NCBI RefSeq assembly: GCF_900109825.1
Contig: NZ_FOBL01000014.1
Span: 1 to 64,000 of the forward strand
Length of the DNA: 64,000 bases
Reading direction: 5' to 3'
Origin: Alkalibacterium putridalgicola
Lineage (GTDB): Bacteria > Bacillota > Bacilli > Lactobacillales > Carnobacteriaceae_A
The first letter of the stretch is position 1; every line of letters begins with the position of its first letter. Both the position numbers and the translations under genes were made by a program. Below are positions 32,558-41,505 of the stretch, piece by piece. The notes beneath the pieces were generated by a model. The model did no database searches and was not told the origin of the DNA. It worked only from the letters and a program-made list of their open reading frames with translations.

Positions 32558-33988
32558 ATGAGAGAGTCATATACATCACCACTGGAAACGAGATACGCGT
32601 CAAAAGAGATGTCCTACCTCTTTTCAAATGACAAAAAATTCAAGACCTGGCGCAAATTGTGGGTAGCGTTAGCCGAAGCGGAAAGTGAACTCGGGCTGCC
32701 TATTTCAGAAGAACAGCTTGATGAACTGAGAGCGCATGCCGATGACATCAACTATGACGTTGCCGAACAGAAGGAAAAGGAAATCAGACACGATGTGATG
32801 AGTCATGTCCATGCCTACGGTGTTCAGTGCCCGAATGCAAAAGGCATCATCCATCTGGGCGTGACGAGCTGCTTTGTGGGCGACAATACGGACCTGATCG
32901 TCATGAAAGAAGCGCTGCTTTTGACGCGAAAAAAAGTGATCAATGTCATCAGTGAACTGGCCAACTTCGCGAAAGAGTATAAAGACGTTCCGACACTTGG
33001 TTTAACGCATTATCAGCCGGCGCAGCTGACGACGGTCGGGAAGCGGGCCACGCTTTGGATCAACGAGTTGGTCATCGATCTGGAAAAACTGGATTATGTG
33101 CTGGACTCTATTAAATTTAGAGGGGTCAAAGGCACCACCGGTACTCAGGCCAGCTTCATGAACCTCTTTGACGGTGATGAAGAGAAAGTGAAACTGCTGG
33201 ATCAGAAAGTCACTGAGAAAATGGGCTTCAACGAAACGTATCGAGTGACCGGTCAGACCTATTCAAGAAAAGTCGACTCGATCGTTCTGAACACCTTATC
33301 TGAAATTGCTCAAAGTGCCTACAAGTTCAGTAACGACTTGAGACTGCTTCAGGGAATGAAAGAAGTGGAAGAACCGTTCGGCAAGAAACAGATCGGGTCT
33401 TCTGCAATGGCCTATAAACGTAACCCGATGCGTTCGGAACGGATGAGTGCTCTATCCAGACACGTCATCGTGAATGCTTTGAACCCGGCTATAACGGCTG
33501 CGACACAGTGGTTTGAACGTACATTAGATGATTCAGCCAACAGACGGCTGTCTGTATCCGAAGCTTTTCTGGCACTGGACGGCGTGCTGAACTTATACGA
33601 GAATGTCTCCAGTAATCTAGTCGTCTATGAGAAAGTGATTGCCGCACATGTGGAGCAGGAACTGCCGTTTATGGCAACGGAGAATATCCTGATGGAAGCC
33701 GTCAGACGAGGCGGAGACAGACAGGAGCTGCATGAAAAGATCCGCATGCATTCGATGGCCTCGGCCAGACGGGTCAAAGAAGAAGGCCTGGACAATGACC
33801 TGATCGACCGCATTGCTTCCGATGAGGCTTTTAACATTTCAAAAGATGACCTCATGAAGGTGCTGAAGGCAGAAAACTATACCGGCAGAGCCTCCGGACA
33901 AGTGGATGAATTCATCAGCGGATGTGTGCAGCCGATACTAGATGCCAACAAAGACCTGCTCGGCGTGGATGCAGAAGTGAAGGTATAA
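32558..33988 (+). CDS. purB: Adenylosuccinate lyase (long, eukaryote-like type)
   Basis: A 476-residue lyase cleaving adenylosuccinate to AMP and SAICAR to AICAR. The superfamily signature is GSSAMAYKRNPMRSE (about 281-295), with LGLTHYQPAQLTTVGKR carrying the conserved His. It is about 45 residues longer than the B. subtilis type. Stretches such as QWFERTLDDSANRR and ELPFMATENI match the animal/yeast-type ADSL clade rather than the usual short bacterial form. It follows purA. Confidence 0.95.
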   Translation: MRESYTSPLETRYASKEMSYLFSNDKKFKTWRKLWVALAEAESELGLPISEEQLDELRAHADDINYDVAEQKEKEIRHDVMSHVHAYGVQCPNAKGIIHLGVTSCFVGDNTDLIVMKEALLLTRKKVINVISELANFAKEYKDVPTLGLTHYQPAQLTTVGKRATLWINELVIDLEKLDYVLDSIKFRGVKGTTGTQASFMNLFDGDEEKVKLLDQKVTEKMGFNETYRVTGQTYSRKVDSIVLNTLSEIAQSAYKFSNDLRLLQGMKEVEEPFGKKQIGSSAMAYKRNPMRSERMSALSRHVIVNALNPAITAATQWFERTLDDSANRRLSVSEAFLALDGVLNLYENVSSNLVVYEKVIAAHVEQELPFMATENILMEAVRRGGDRQELHEKIRMHSMASARRVKEEGLDNDLIDRIASDEAFNISKDDLMKVLKAENYTGRASGQVDEFISGCVQPILDANKDLLGVDAEVKV

Positions 33989-34069
33989 GAGTTGAGCAGA
34001 GAAACCTTGAGATATTTAGAAAACTTGATGCCAGTCGTTTGAGAATAATATAAATCTGAATATGCAGAC

Positions 34070-34106
34070 AAAGAACCAGCATAATCAATGTGCTGGTTCT
34101 TTGTTA
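34070..34106 (+). terminator. Rho-independent terminator
   Basis: AAAGAACCAGCA pairs with TGCTGGTTCTTT, then TGTTAT; it ends purA-purB. Confidence 0.85.
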
Positions 34107-34175
34107 TGTATCTATATGATCGTTAATAACTTATGTGGATACATCTCTATTGATTTTATTGCAAGTACGGAACTG

Positions 34176-34209
34176 TTGACGCAATCATAAGCGTACGGTA
34201 TGATGTACG
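34176..34209 (+). promoter_or_regulatory. yefM-yoeB promoter with operator
   Basis: TTGACG (34176-34181) and TATGAT (34199-34204), spacer 17. CGTAC/GTACG arms (34192-34209) frame the -10, resembling YefM-type palindromes, and suit autorepression by the antitoxin complex. Confidence 0.7.
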
Positions 34210-34235
34210 TAAAAATAGATAAGAGGTGATCAGTT

Positions 34236-34499
34236 ATGCCGGAGACAACTTTAAACCCCACTTCAGCTCGGAAACAATTCTATCAATTATTAAAAGAAGT
34301 CAATGAGAACCATAGTGAAATTCAAATCATTAGTAGTACAAACGAGAATAATGCTGTATTAATTAGTCTAGATGACTGGAAAGCTATACAGGAAACATTA
34401 TATTTAGAGCAGACGGGTACGTTAGATAAAGTTAGAAGTCGTGAAAAAGATGAAAGTGGTTTTACTGAAGTAGACGCTATCGACTGGGATAATCTGTAA
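34236..34499 (+). CDS. yefM: YefM-like antitoxin (Phd/YefM family)
   Basis: An 87-residue protein. The N-terminal Phd/YefM fold begins MPETTLNPTSARKQFYQLLKE; VLISLDDWKAIQETLYL is the conserved middle. The C-terminal tail is acidic and would wrap the toxin. AAGAGGTGA precedes the ATG. Its stop overlaps the toxin start by one base. It should neutralise YoeB and repress the shared promoter. Confidence 0.93.
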   Translation: MPETTLNPTSARKQFYQLLKEVNENHSEIQIISSTNENNAVLISLDDWKAIQETLYLEQTGTLDKVRSREKDESGFTEVDAIDWDNL

Positions 34500-34765
34500 T
34501 GTCGACTTACGCTATCAAAATAAAGAACTCAGCTAAAAAAGATTTTAAAAAACTAAAGGCCTCAAATTTAAGGAAACAGTTTGAGGAAATCGTTTCAACT
34601 TTGAAAGAGGATCCATATAGTCAATCGCAATCATTTGAAAAACTTTTCCCTAAACACGAAGGAAGATATTCAAGAAGATTGAATCATCAGCATAGAGTAG
34701 TATATAAAGTGAATGAAGAAACTAAAGAAGTTGAAATCTACTCAACATGGTCACGTTATGAATAA
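34499..34765 (+). CDS. yoeB: YoeB-like toxin (RelE superfamily)
   Basis: An 88-residue ribosome-dependent mRNA endonuclease. It has the characteristic C-terminal pattern: GRYSRRLNHQHRVVYKV, then EIYSTWSRYE with catalytic-site His/Arg/Tyr residues. An intact start overlaps the antitoxin stop (TAATG). Together with yefM and the promoter it appears to be a complete module. Confidence 0.93.
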   Translation: MSTYAIKIKNSAKKDFKKLKASNLRKQFEEIVSTLKEDPYSQSQSFEKLFPKHEGRYSRRLNHQHRVVYKVNEETKEVEIYSTWSRYE

Positions 34766-34773
34766 TATAAATC

Positions 34774-34815
34774 AAAACAGACTCAGCATATTACTGTGCT
34801 GAGTCTGTTTTGATT
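34774..34815. terminator. Terminator hairpin
   Basis: AAAACAGACTCAGCA pairs with TGCTGAGTCTGTTTT. It is bidirectional and separates yoeB from the convergent glutathione peroxidase gene. Confidence 0.9.
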
Positions 34816-34856
34816 TGTTTGACGGAATCGTTTGAATGAAGAGTACCGAGATGCCG

Positions 34857-35342
34857 TTACTGTTTCCCCAATACTTTTTGGATATCCTGTTCGATATCTT
34901 CCGGCTTCTTCGCTGGGGCATAGCGCTGAACGACCTGACCGTTTTCATCGACCAAAAATTTAGTGAAGTTCCACTTGATCTTATCGGAGAACAGGCCTTT
35001 CTGCTGGTCCTTCAAGTGTTTATATAAGGGATGAGTGTTTTCGCCGTTCACATCGATCTTCGCGAACATCGGGAAGGAGACGTTATAGTTGACCTGACAG
35101 AATTCCATCGTCTTATTGATGTCGTCAAATTCCTGTTCCTTGAACTGGCCGCATGGAAAGCCGAGCACAACAAGTCCGTCGTCTTTATACTTGTCATATA
35201 ATTGCTGTAAACCTTCAAACTGAGGCGCGAAACCGCAGTGACTGGCAGTGTTCACGATAAGTAGAGGCTGTCCTTCATATTGCTTCAAGTCGAAATCTTC
35301 TCCCGAAGGCGTTTTGACAACGTAGTCATAAGGGGTGGTCAT
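34857..35342 (-). CDS. Glutathione peroxidase-like thiol peroxidase
   Basis: A 161-residue Cys-type GPx. The peroxidatic Cys is in NTASHCGF (about 36), the resolving or partner Cys in GFPCGQF (about 64), and the WNFTKFLVD motif supplies Trp and Asn of the catalytic tetrad. Such bacterial enzymes usually take electrons from thioredoxin. GAGGTAGA precedes the ATG. It stands alone between a terminator and a decayed gene. It removes hydrogen or lipid peroxides in the cytosol. Confidence 0.92.
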   Translation of the reverse strand: MTTPYDYVVKTPSGEDFDLKQYEGQPLLIVNTASHCGFAPQFEGLQQLYDKYKDDGLVVLGFPCGQFKEQEFDDINKTMEFCQVNYNVSFPMFAKIDVNGENTHPLYKHLKDQQKGLFSDKIKWNFTKFLVDENGQVVQRYAPAKKPEDIEQDIQKVLGKQ

Positions 35343-35531
35343 AAGTATCTACCTCATTCAGTATATTTAGGATTTTAAATGGTTTTGTTTATTGGAAATC
35401 CTATAAACCGTTCGTTAGTATCTTTGTTTTGCTTACCTAAAGTAAACCACACACCGTCTAAGGATGCAATGATTCCAGATGCGAGTACTTATCCAGGAAG
35501 GTAACTGAATCCTGCATAGACATGTCAAGAG

Positions 35532-35636
35532 TCAGGTTTCTATGACTAGGATGGTCTGTCTGGATACGCCGGCCTAATGTGCCAAGTCATTCTGTGTAAT
35601 GTGTTTAGCCGCACGTGCTTTTCTCAGGCAGTCTTT
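35532..35636 (-). pseudogene. Decayed XRE-family regulator
   Basis: On the minus strand: LRKARAAKHITQNDLAH, a TAG stop, then AGVSRQTILVIET and another stop. This is the helix-turn-helix of a small Cro/CI-type regulator that is commonly paired with a membrane protein like the gene at 35667. Stops and loss of the later part show that it is inactive. Confidence 0.8.
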
Positions 35637-35666
35637 AAATAAGAGCGTCTCTTTATTCTTCAGTAT

Positions 35667-35987
35667 TTAAAAGACACCATATTGACTTAACAAGGCAAAT
35701 ACACCTAGTCCCAAGGCAAAGAGGGATAAAAGTGTCCCGAAGGTCAGTTTTGTCAGCTCTCTTTTCTGGTAGTACTGGTAAAGCATCAGACCAAAATTAT
35801 GAGTGATCAGGATAAGAAATAAATCTGTAACGGTTTCATTTTGGAATACCCGGAACCCTGCAAGAGCAAGGAGTGTAATAGAGACGAGTATCCAGCTGAA
35901 TTTATACGATTTATTCCTGATCTGCATCTCTCGTTCATCTTTGCCCGACTTTTGCGCTTTTTCTACTATTGTTTCTTTGTCCATCAA
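35667..35987 (-). CDS. DUF6442-like membrane protein
   Basis: 106 residues: a charged N-terminus with KSGKDEREMQIRNKSYKFSW (about 13-32), then three membrane segments (about 31-46, 52-68, 80-102). Proteins of this design are often encoded next to a small XRE regulator; here that partner is a pseudogene immediately downstream. AGGAGGCGA precedes the ATG. The function is unknown. Confidence 0.65.
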   Translation of the reverse strand: MMDKETIVEKAQKSGKDEREMQIRNKSYKFSWILVSITLLALAGFRVFQNETVTDLFLILITHNFGLMLYQYYQKRELTKLTFGTLLSLFALGLGVFALLSQYGVF

Positions 35988-36184
35988 GTCGCCTCCTCCT
36001 TAAAGTTGCATTAAGTATAGTTTAATGAAACGGTCGTGTGAAGCTTTATTGACGTCGACACACGTTTAACTGGCTTGTTTATTTCTTTTTGTCTGCTCAG
36101 CATACTCAGTCTTCTGAGTGGGACATAAAACCTGTCTATAGTGACTGCTCAAATTATCATCTCTTATCAGATGGACTTAAATCA

Positions 36185-36490
36185 ACCAGATACGACCCAG
36201 TCAAGGGCCCTGAATTTTTGGGTAGTCACTAGAAGCACCTTCTGATTCCAACCCAATAAATAGAAGGCAGTGAGTGGGCACTACAAGAGTTTTATACTGT
36301 CTGCTCGACAGATTGTGGATAGCGGGTATGACCTAAAAGACTCATTTAGAGGCATCTCATGAAGAGATACTTTCGAGCAGGCACTACAGGAATCATTTGA
36401 TCCTACTCAACCATAAACAATAAACCAGTAGTCACTACCCAACCGAATGTTCTTACAATAAGGAAAGCCTTCGACGCGGGTCGAAGGCTC
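36185..36490. repeat. 51-52-bp periodic intergenic element (array C)
   Basis: GTCACTA/GGCACTA motifs at 36225, 36277, 36380 and 36431 keep steps of 52, 103 (two units) and 51. The missing step near 36328 has a degenerate TATGACCTA. The whole 300-base block, including its last hairpin (AGCCTTCGAC/GTCGAAGGCT), is homologous to 42980-43285. It has no open frame. Upstream bases 36004-36184 show no further feature. Confidence 0.8.
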
Positions 36491-36514
36491 ACATAACTAA
36501 AAATCTATATTTAA

Positions 36515-37705
36515 CTAGCTCTTCACACTTGCGCCACTACCGGCATCCACGGTTTCTTCCTCTTTCTGAGAGGCTCCGGATGCGGCATCGATATCGCCGT
36601 CGAGTTTCAGACCGGTTTGTTTGAGGTACCAGTCTACGATCGGCTTAAAGTCAAGGATATATTCATTGATGCCTTTATAGTTTCCTTCCGCGTCATGCAT
36701 CGCCTGATAGTTGTGAACGACGAACTTGTCTGGACCGTGTGTCGGTACGTGAACGCGAACGACGTCCTGTCTACCTGAACGGAGCTGCTGGATGACCCAG
36801 CCAACATTCTTGAGGGCACTCTCAGGGTGACAGAGGACCAGCGGATTACCTACTTGTCCCGGAACACGGTCAGCAAGCATATCTTCCGCTTCCGTGGTGT
36901 AATTGTAATAAAGGAACTGGTTGTTTTCGTCGGCGTAGGTCAGTTCCATCGGCATGGAGGACAGGAAAGTATTGATCTGGTCGACCGTCAGGATCCCGCG
37001 GTTCAGTTTTACATAGGTATCCCCTTCAACTGCATTGACTTTTTCGGCTGCCTGTTCGACCCAGTCTTCTGCAGCCATATCGACCCCTTCGATAGTGGTG
37101 TCGATCGGTTGAGACGCATGCAGATCTTCTTCCGGTAAAGGTTCTTCAACCGGCGCTTCCAGACGATTCACCAGGCGTACAAAAGAGAGGAATTTCTCGA
37201 GCACGGTCTGAAGAAAGTCCACAGTGTTCTGATCAGTTAAATTGTATTCTTCGTCAAAAGCCTGTTTGACTCTGCCAAGCAGGAATTCATTTCCGGGCAT
37301 AACAATAGCATTGACACCGGGTGCATACAGGATCTGACGCAGGTGCAATTGGGCACGTGAAGAGCCCTGGTCATAATAAGATGCACCAACGATCATGACC
37401 GGTTTATTTTCCAGTGGATGGATCTTGAATGACAGCCATTCAAGGACACTTTTCAAGCTGGCCGGTATCGTATGGTTGTGCTCGGGCGTGGCGATGATCA
37501 CCCCGTCGGCCGCCATAATTTTCTGATTGAGCTGCTGGATAGGGTAGCTGTTTGTCTGGTCGTCATCCTGATTGAACATCGGGATGTCTTTGATCTCAAC
37601 AACATCCAGGTCAAATAAACCAGAATAATGGCGTTTGATGAAGTTAAGTAAATAACGGTTATATGAGATGTCCGCGTTTGAGCCGACGATGCCTATTAAT
37701 TTCAT
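36515..37705 (-). CDS. FMN reductase-PAS fusion with two C-terminal flavinylation motifs
   Basis: A 396-residue cytosolic protein. Residues about 1-180 are an NADPH-dependent FMN reductase domain ([39 protein letters not shown]). Residues about 230-365 are a PAS domain of the kind attached to DUF438 ([34 protein letters not shown]). The tail holds DAASGAS (373-379) and DAGSGAS (387-393), both matching the ApbE target pattern Asp-x-x-Ser-Gly-Ala-Ser. An ApbE gene lies two genes upstream in the same direction. Covalent FMN on Ser379 and Ser393 is therefore predicted. AGGAGTG precedes the ATG. It probably transfers electrons from NAD(P)H through bound and tail flavins; the acceptor is unknown. 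Confidence 0.85.
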   Translation of the reverse strand: MKLIGIVGSNADISYNRYLLNFIKRHYSGLFDLDVVEIKDIPMFNQDDDQTNSYPIQQLNQKIMAADGVIIATPEHNHTIPASLKSVLEWLSFKIHPLENKPVMIVGASYYDQGSSRAQLHLRQILYAPGVNAIVMPGNEFLLGRVKQAFDEEYNLTDQNTVDFLQTVLEKFLSFVRLVNRLEAPVEEPLPEEDLHASQPIDTTIEGVDMAAEDWVEQAAEKVNAVEGDTYVKLNRGILTVDQINTFLSSMPMELTYADENNQFLYYNYTTEAEDMLADRVPGQVGNPLVLCHPESALKNVGWVIQQLRSGRQDVVRVHVPTHGPDKFVVHNYQAMHDAEGNYKGINEYILDFKPIVDWYLKQTGLKLDGDIDAASGASQKEEETVDAGSGASVKS

Positions 37706-37723
37706 TGTTTTAACACTCCTATG

Positions 37724-38332
37724 TTAGATAGTTTCCCAGGAAAAGTTTTCCGCTGCTTTTACATTGCTGTCGTGGGCTTGAACCAGCTGGTTGACCAGAT
37801 CGACGAATATCAGGAAATCAGCAAACAGGCCGGTAAGTTTTTCGATTTGACTCGCATCTTTCAATCGGTTTTCTTCGTCAAAGGCCTGCAGAGAATGACT
37901 CAACAGAAATTCTGAACTCGGCATGATGCGTGCTTTCAGTTCAGGTGAATCCAAAATCTGTCGCAGTTGTGCCTGGGCACGGGAAGAGCCTAAAGTGCCG
38001 TACGAAGCACCTGTGATCATGACTGGTTTATCCACAAAAGGATAGATATCATAGGATAACCAGTTCAAAGCATTGATCAGTGACGCAGGGATGGCATGGT
38101 CATATTCAGGTGTGCTGATGATGACGCCATCTGCCTGTTCGATTCTGTCCGCCGCTTCCTGGATGACAGGAGGAAGGGGGCTGTCTGTCGGTTTATTGAA
38201 AACCGGGAAGTCTTTGATCTCCATTAATTCCATAGTAGCCTCTTCAGCAAAGTGACTTTGTATAAATTGAAGCAGTTTACGGTTGGTTGACTGGCTGGAG
38301 TTTGTACCAACAAGCCCGATTAAATGTTTCAT
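37724..38332 (-). CDS. NADPH-dependent FMN reductase
   Basis: A 202-residue stand-alone FMN_red domain, paralogous to the N-terminal domain of the following gene: LVGTNSSQSTNRKLLQFIQ for phosphate binding, STPEYDHAIPASLINALNWL and MITGASYGTLGSSRAQAQLR. It has no PAS domain and no flavinylation tail. It lies between the ApbE gene (34 bases) and the fusion gene (18 bases), so the three are likely one operon. It may reduce free FMN/FAD or feed the fusion protein. Confidence 0.85.
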   Translation of the reverse strand: MKHLIGLVGTNSSQSTNRKLLQFIQSHFAEEATMELMEIKDFPVFNKPTDSPLPPVIQEAADRIEQADGVIISTPEYDHAIPASLINALNWLSYDIYPFVDKPVMITGASYGTLGSSRAQAQLRQILDSPELKARIMPSSEFLLSHSLQAFDEENRLKDASQIEKLTGLFADFLIFVDLVNQLVQAHDSNVKAAENFSWETI

Positions 38333-38366
38333 AAGTCGTTAGTTCCTTTCTTATTCATAGAGTTGG

Positions 38367-39320
38367 TTACCTGGAAGATAAGGGAATGAGTTTTTCTTCC
38401 AGGCCTTTTGAATACATGACAGTGTTGCTTTTCGTGATAAGGATGCAGTCGATATCCACAAGTGCTTCGACAGTGGAAAGAATGGTGGAAGGATTGTGAC
38501 CAAACAGACGCGTGGTCCAAATTTCACCATCGACAGACTCCTTGGAGATGATCGTGAGACTTGCAAGGTCCGTTTCGATCGGATAGCCCGTTTGGGTATC
38601 AAAAATGTGATGAAAGGACTCGTTCTCGTGGTGGAGCTGGCGCTCGTAAATGCCGGAAGTCACAACGGACTGGTTCTGAGTGTCCACCGCAAGCAGATAG
38701 TTGCCGCGGGGCCGTTTTGGATCCTGGATACCGATGCGGTAACAGCCCGAGGCGCGCTTTTGTGAGAAGCCAGTTGACACAAAATTTCCGCCCAAGTTGA
38801 TATAGGCCGATGTGATCGGCTGATTTTTTAAGTCCTTCATGATCAAATCAGCGATATGGCCCTTTGCCAAGGCACCGAGGTCGATCTGCATCCCTTTTTT
38901 CTCCAGATAAACCGACTGCCGTTCCTCATCGAGATGGATCAGATCCGGATCGGTGAGCTCTAGTGCTGCAGTGATTTCTGTTTCCGCCGGTTTTCTAGCA
39001 TCGTCAAAGCCGATCCGCCAAGCTTTGATCAAAGGACCCAAGGCAATGTTCAGATGGCTGCCCTCAGCCAGACTGTGTGCTTTTCCTTTCTTTATAATCT
39101 GATAAAGGTCAGGGTGAACGCTCACAGGAGAGATGCCTGCCGCCAGATTAACAGCCATCAGTTCTGACTTGGTGTCGTTGGCGCTGAAGCGCTGCTCGTA
39201 GATGTGGAGTTTTCGAATCACGTCTTCAATGATCAACGCACTGATCTTATCATCTAAAGTGTCGACCATGATATCGATGACTGTGCCCATCATCCGGATG
39301 GTGCTTAGTTGTTCTGGCAT
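38367..39320 (-). CDS. apbE: FAD:protein FMN transferase, cytosolic ApbE
   Basis: A 317-residue ApbE. Motifs: FSANDTKSELMAVN, GSHLNIALGPLIKAWRIG, DLGALAKGHIAD, INLGGN and HIFDTQTGYPIE. It transfers FMN from FAD to Ser/Thr of the Asp-x-x-Ser/Thr-Gly/Ser-Ala-Ser/Thr motif. It begins MPEQLSTIRMMGTVIDIMVD, with no signal peptide or lipobox, unlike the exported ApbE, so it should act in the cytosol. The only visible target motifs nearby are the two in the tail of the FMN reductase-PAS protein at 36515. GGGAGGAG precedes the ATG. Confidence 0.92.
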   Translation of the reverse strand: MPEQLSTIRMMGTVIDIMVDTLDDKISALIIEDVIRKLHIYEQRFSANDTKSELMAVNLAAGISPVSVHPDLYQIIKKGKAHSLAEGSHLNIALGPLIKAWRIGFDDARKPAETEITAALELTDPDLIHLDEERQSVYLEKKGMQIDLGALAKGHIADLIMKDLKNQPITSAYINLGGNFVSTGFSQKRASGCYRIGIQDPKRPRGNYLLAVDTQNQSVVTSGIYERQLHHENESFHHIFDTQTGYPIETDLASLTIISKESVDGEIWTTRLFGHNPSTILSTVEALVDIDCILITKSNTVMYSKGLEEKLIPLSSR

Positions 39321-39367
39321 GAGTTCTCCTCCCTTATGTTAAAAAGGTAACAAGCATTGGTAAAAAA

Positions 39368-40234
39368 TTAAATGGTTTCGAGAACCGATCGTTCAAGATC
39401 AGCCAGTTCTGTCAGAGCGATTTCATTCCGGTTTACTTTAGAATAGGCTCGTGCATCATAAATAAGTTCCAGGATCTTCTCTTTCGGCTCGTTTTTGATG
39501 ATTGCATTTTTCGCCAGCTGGATCGCCGCTTTAGCTAAGTAGTAAGTGACATGGTTATCTGAACAGATGTTGACGGCATGCCAAAGGAGTGCATCACTGA
39601 TCTCGATTTCATCGATCCTTGAATAAAAGACCCCGCTGTTATAGACGATATTCAGTACACGCCAGGTGTCTTCCATATCATTATTGGGATAGTTATAGAT
39701 TTTCTCAAGAACCTTATTGAAGTAGAATTCTGCTTTTCTGAGATCCCCTTCTCGTGAATAAACCATACCGATTCCTGTATGGGCGAGTAAACGGAAAATC
39801 GTTGTATCAGCCGTTTCTTCTTCCAGGAGGACTTGGTCAAAGGTGAAAAGAATATCCATGATCGGCTGATGTTGGAAAATCATAATGAAACCATTCAGGT
39901 AATGATAACGAAGCAGCAGCTGCGCATCTTCGATCGTGTCGATAGCAATGCTGCTGATAAGCTGGTGAGCTTTTTCATACTTACTCGTAATAAGGAAAAA
40001 CTCCGCCTGGTTCATTTTTTCAACGACTTCAGAATAACGAACCCCGACTTTGGGAAATAAGTCACTTAAAGGGAAGTCAATGCGGTTGCATAGTTTATTT
40101 AATATTTTCAAGTTAGGAACTTGTCCATTATTTTCAAAACGACTGAGTGTAGCTTGGGTACAGATCCCATCAGCCAGGTCACTCTGCGAGTATCCCTTAG
40201 CTTTTCGGATTTCGATGAAACGATGGATATTCAT
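39368..40234 (-). CDS. Rgg-like XRE regulator
   Basis: Start ATG 40234 (MNIHRFIEIRKAKGYSQ), with GAAGGAG eight bases upstream. The product is 288 residues: helix-turn-helix at about 5-58 (SQSDLADGICTQATLSRFENNG), then a helical repeat region as in Rgg/MutR/PlcR proteins. It lies 47 bases upstream of apbE in the same direction and probably controls the flavinylation operon. No small peptide gene was found beside it, so a peptide ligand is unproven. Confidence 0.82.
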   Translation of the reverse strand: MNIHRFIEIRKAKGYSQSDLADGICTQATLSRFENNGQVPNLKILNKLCNRIDFPLSDLFPKVGVRYSEVVEKMNQAEFFLITSKYEKAHQLISSIAIDTIEDAQLLLRYHYLNGFIMIFQHQPIMDILFTFDQVLLEEETADTTIFRLLAHTGIGMVYSREGDLRKAEFYFNKVLEKIYNYPNNDMEDTWRVLNIVYNSGVFYSRIDEIEISDALLWHAVNICSDNHVTYYLAKAAIQLAKNAIIKNEPKEKILELIYDARAYSKVNRNEIALTELADLERSVLETI

Positions 40235-40490
40235 GTTAAAGACTCCTTCGCGTTGGTCTTTGGAACTGGAAAGTGGTGCATTCAACTTTGTATTGATAAT
40301 GTTTTCACATATTCGGCATTGATCATAGTATACAGTGAGAATTATTATCAGTCAATAAGGATATATAAAAATGTATATAAAGATTTGTCTAAAAAATGAA
40401 TAAAATTCATCTTGAGAAGTTAAATAACGTTATATAATTGAGAAATAAGGGCTGTTTTACTCTGGATTAAAGAGACATTGGTTCTATATA

Positions 40491-40530
40491 AAAAAAGTAT
40501 TGACCACTTAAGTGGTCAATACTTTTTATT
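40491..40530. terminator. Bidirectional terminator
   Basis: A perfect palindrome, AAAAAGTATTGACCACTT mirrored around its centre, with T runs. It terminates the DUF454 gene. Confidence 0.9.
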
Positions 40531-40544
40531 CAGTCGAGCTCGTT

Positions 40545-40967
40545 TCAATTTCGGAAAGCTGCCTGCAGCTGTTTGATCTCACTGATTTTCTCCTTCGGAA
40601 GGGTCGTCAGTGAAAGGATATAGACTGTTACTATGGCTGCGATAACTGCCAGCATGAGCCTTAGCCAGATGTTATCGATAAGGGACATGGAAAACAGAAT
40701 GGATACCCATAGAATACTAAGGGCACTGATTTTTGTCTTCAAAGGAACTGCCTTAAATTTTACATAGCTGTAGATATACGCACCGAACACGCGGTGATGG
40801 ATCAGCCACTGGTATAGTTTTTTGGAACTTCTCAGGTAGAAAAAGGCAGTCAGGAGCAGGAGCGGTGTCGTAGGCAGGATGGGCAGGAATATCCCGATCG
40901 TCCCGATCAGAAGCGTCAGGGTGCCTAAAATAATATAAAGATATTTTTTTAATCGTATCGTCTTCAT
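40545..40967 (-). CDS. DUF454 (YbaN-like) membrane protein
   Basis: A 140-residue protein from ATG 40967 (MKTIRLKKYLYII), with GAGGTAA seven bases upstream. The family marker LGTLTLLIGTIGIFLPILPTTPLLLLTAFFY spans the first two membrane helices (about 8-45). SSKKLYQWLIHHRVFGAYI follows, then two more helices. DUF454 proteins are widespread inner-membrane proteins without a settled function; some are found near redox and haem genes. Confidence 0.88.
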   Translation of the reverse strand: MKTIRLKKYLYIILGTLTLLIGTIGIFLPILPTTPLLLLTAFFYLRSSKKLYQWLIHHRVFGAYIYSYVKFKAVPLKTKISALSILWVSILFSMSLIDNIWLRLMLAVIAAIVTVYILSLTTLPKEKISEIKQLQAAFRN

Positions 40968-41265
40968 TGTGTTTACCTCATTCGATTTATTATGCCAAAT
41001 ACGTCTCATTCGGTTACTCCATACTTATAGCATGATGTAGTTTTGAAGTCAAGAAGAGGGAAGGGGGACTGCCTTCTTTAGAGTAATCATCAAACGTGTT
41101 TAACTCCTGCAGATCCCCTTTTAAAATAAGAGTACTTAAAGTTGACAAAAGTTTAACATCATGAAGCATATAAGTGTGTTAGAATGATTAAGAAAATTAT
41201 TCACGAAGTCAGTTTTATATAAAAAAGTATTAAGTGATTTATTAACTAAAGAGAGGAATTGAGCC

Positions 41266-41505
41266 ATGGATAATGTGATAGATTTTACGGTTCCAGTCTT
41301 TAAGGTTCTGGAAAAGTTTCCTGAAATCAAACCGCTGCTTGTCAAAGCAGGGTTTAAACCTTTAACGGATCCGAAGATGTTAAACTCAGTTGGCCGACTG
41401 GTCAGCTTGAATCAGGGCGCAAAAAAGATCAATGTGAAGCCGAACGATTTGGCAAAACAACTGGAATGGAACGGATACGAAGTAAAAGGGGTAACAGAAG
41501 CATGA
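41266..41505 (+). CDS. DUF1858 domain protein
   Basis: 79 residues making one DUF1858 domain: DFTVPVFKVLEKFPEIKPLL, then LVKAGFKPLTDPKMLNSVGR and NVKPNDLAKQLEWNGYEV. This small helical domain commonly accompanies DUF438/hemerythrin proteins. GAGAGGAATTGAG precedes the ATG. Its stop overlaps the start of the DUF438 gene by four bases (ATGA), so the two are translationally coupled. Confidence 0.88.
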   Translation: MDNVIDFTVPVFKVLEKFPEIKPLLVKAGFKPLTDPKMLNSVGRLVSLNQGAKKINVKPNDLAKQLEWNGYEVKGVTEA

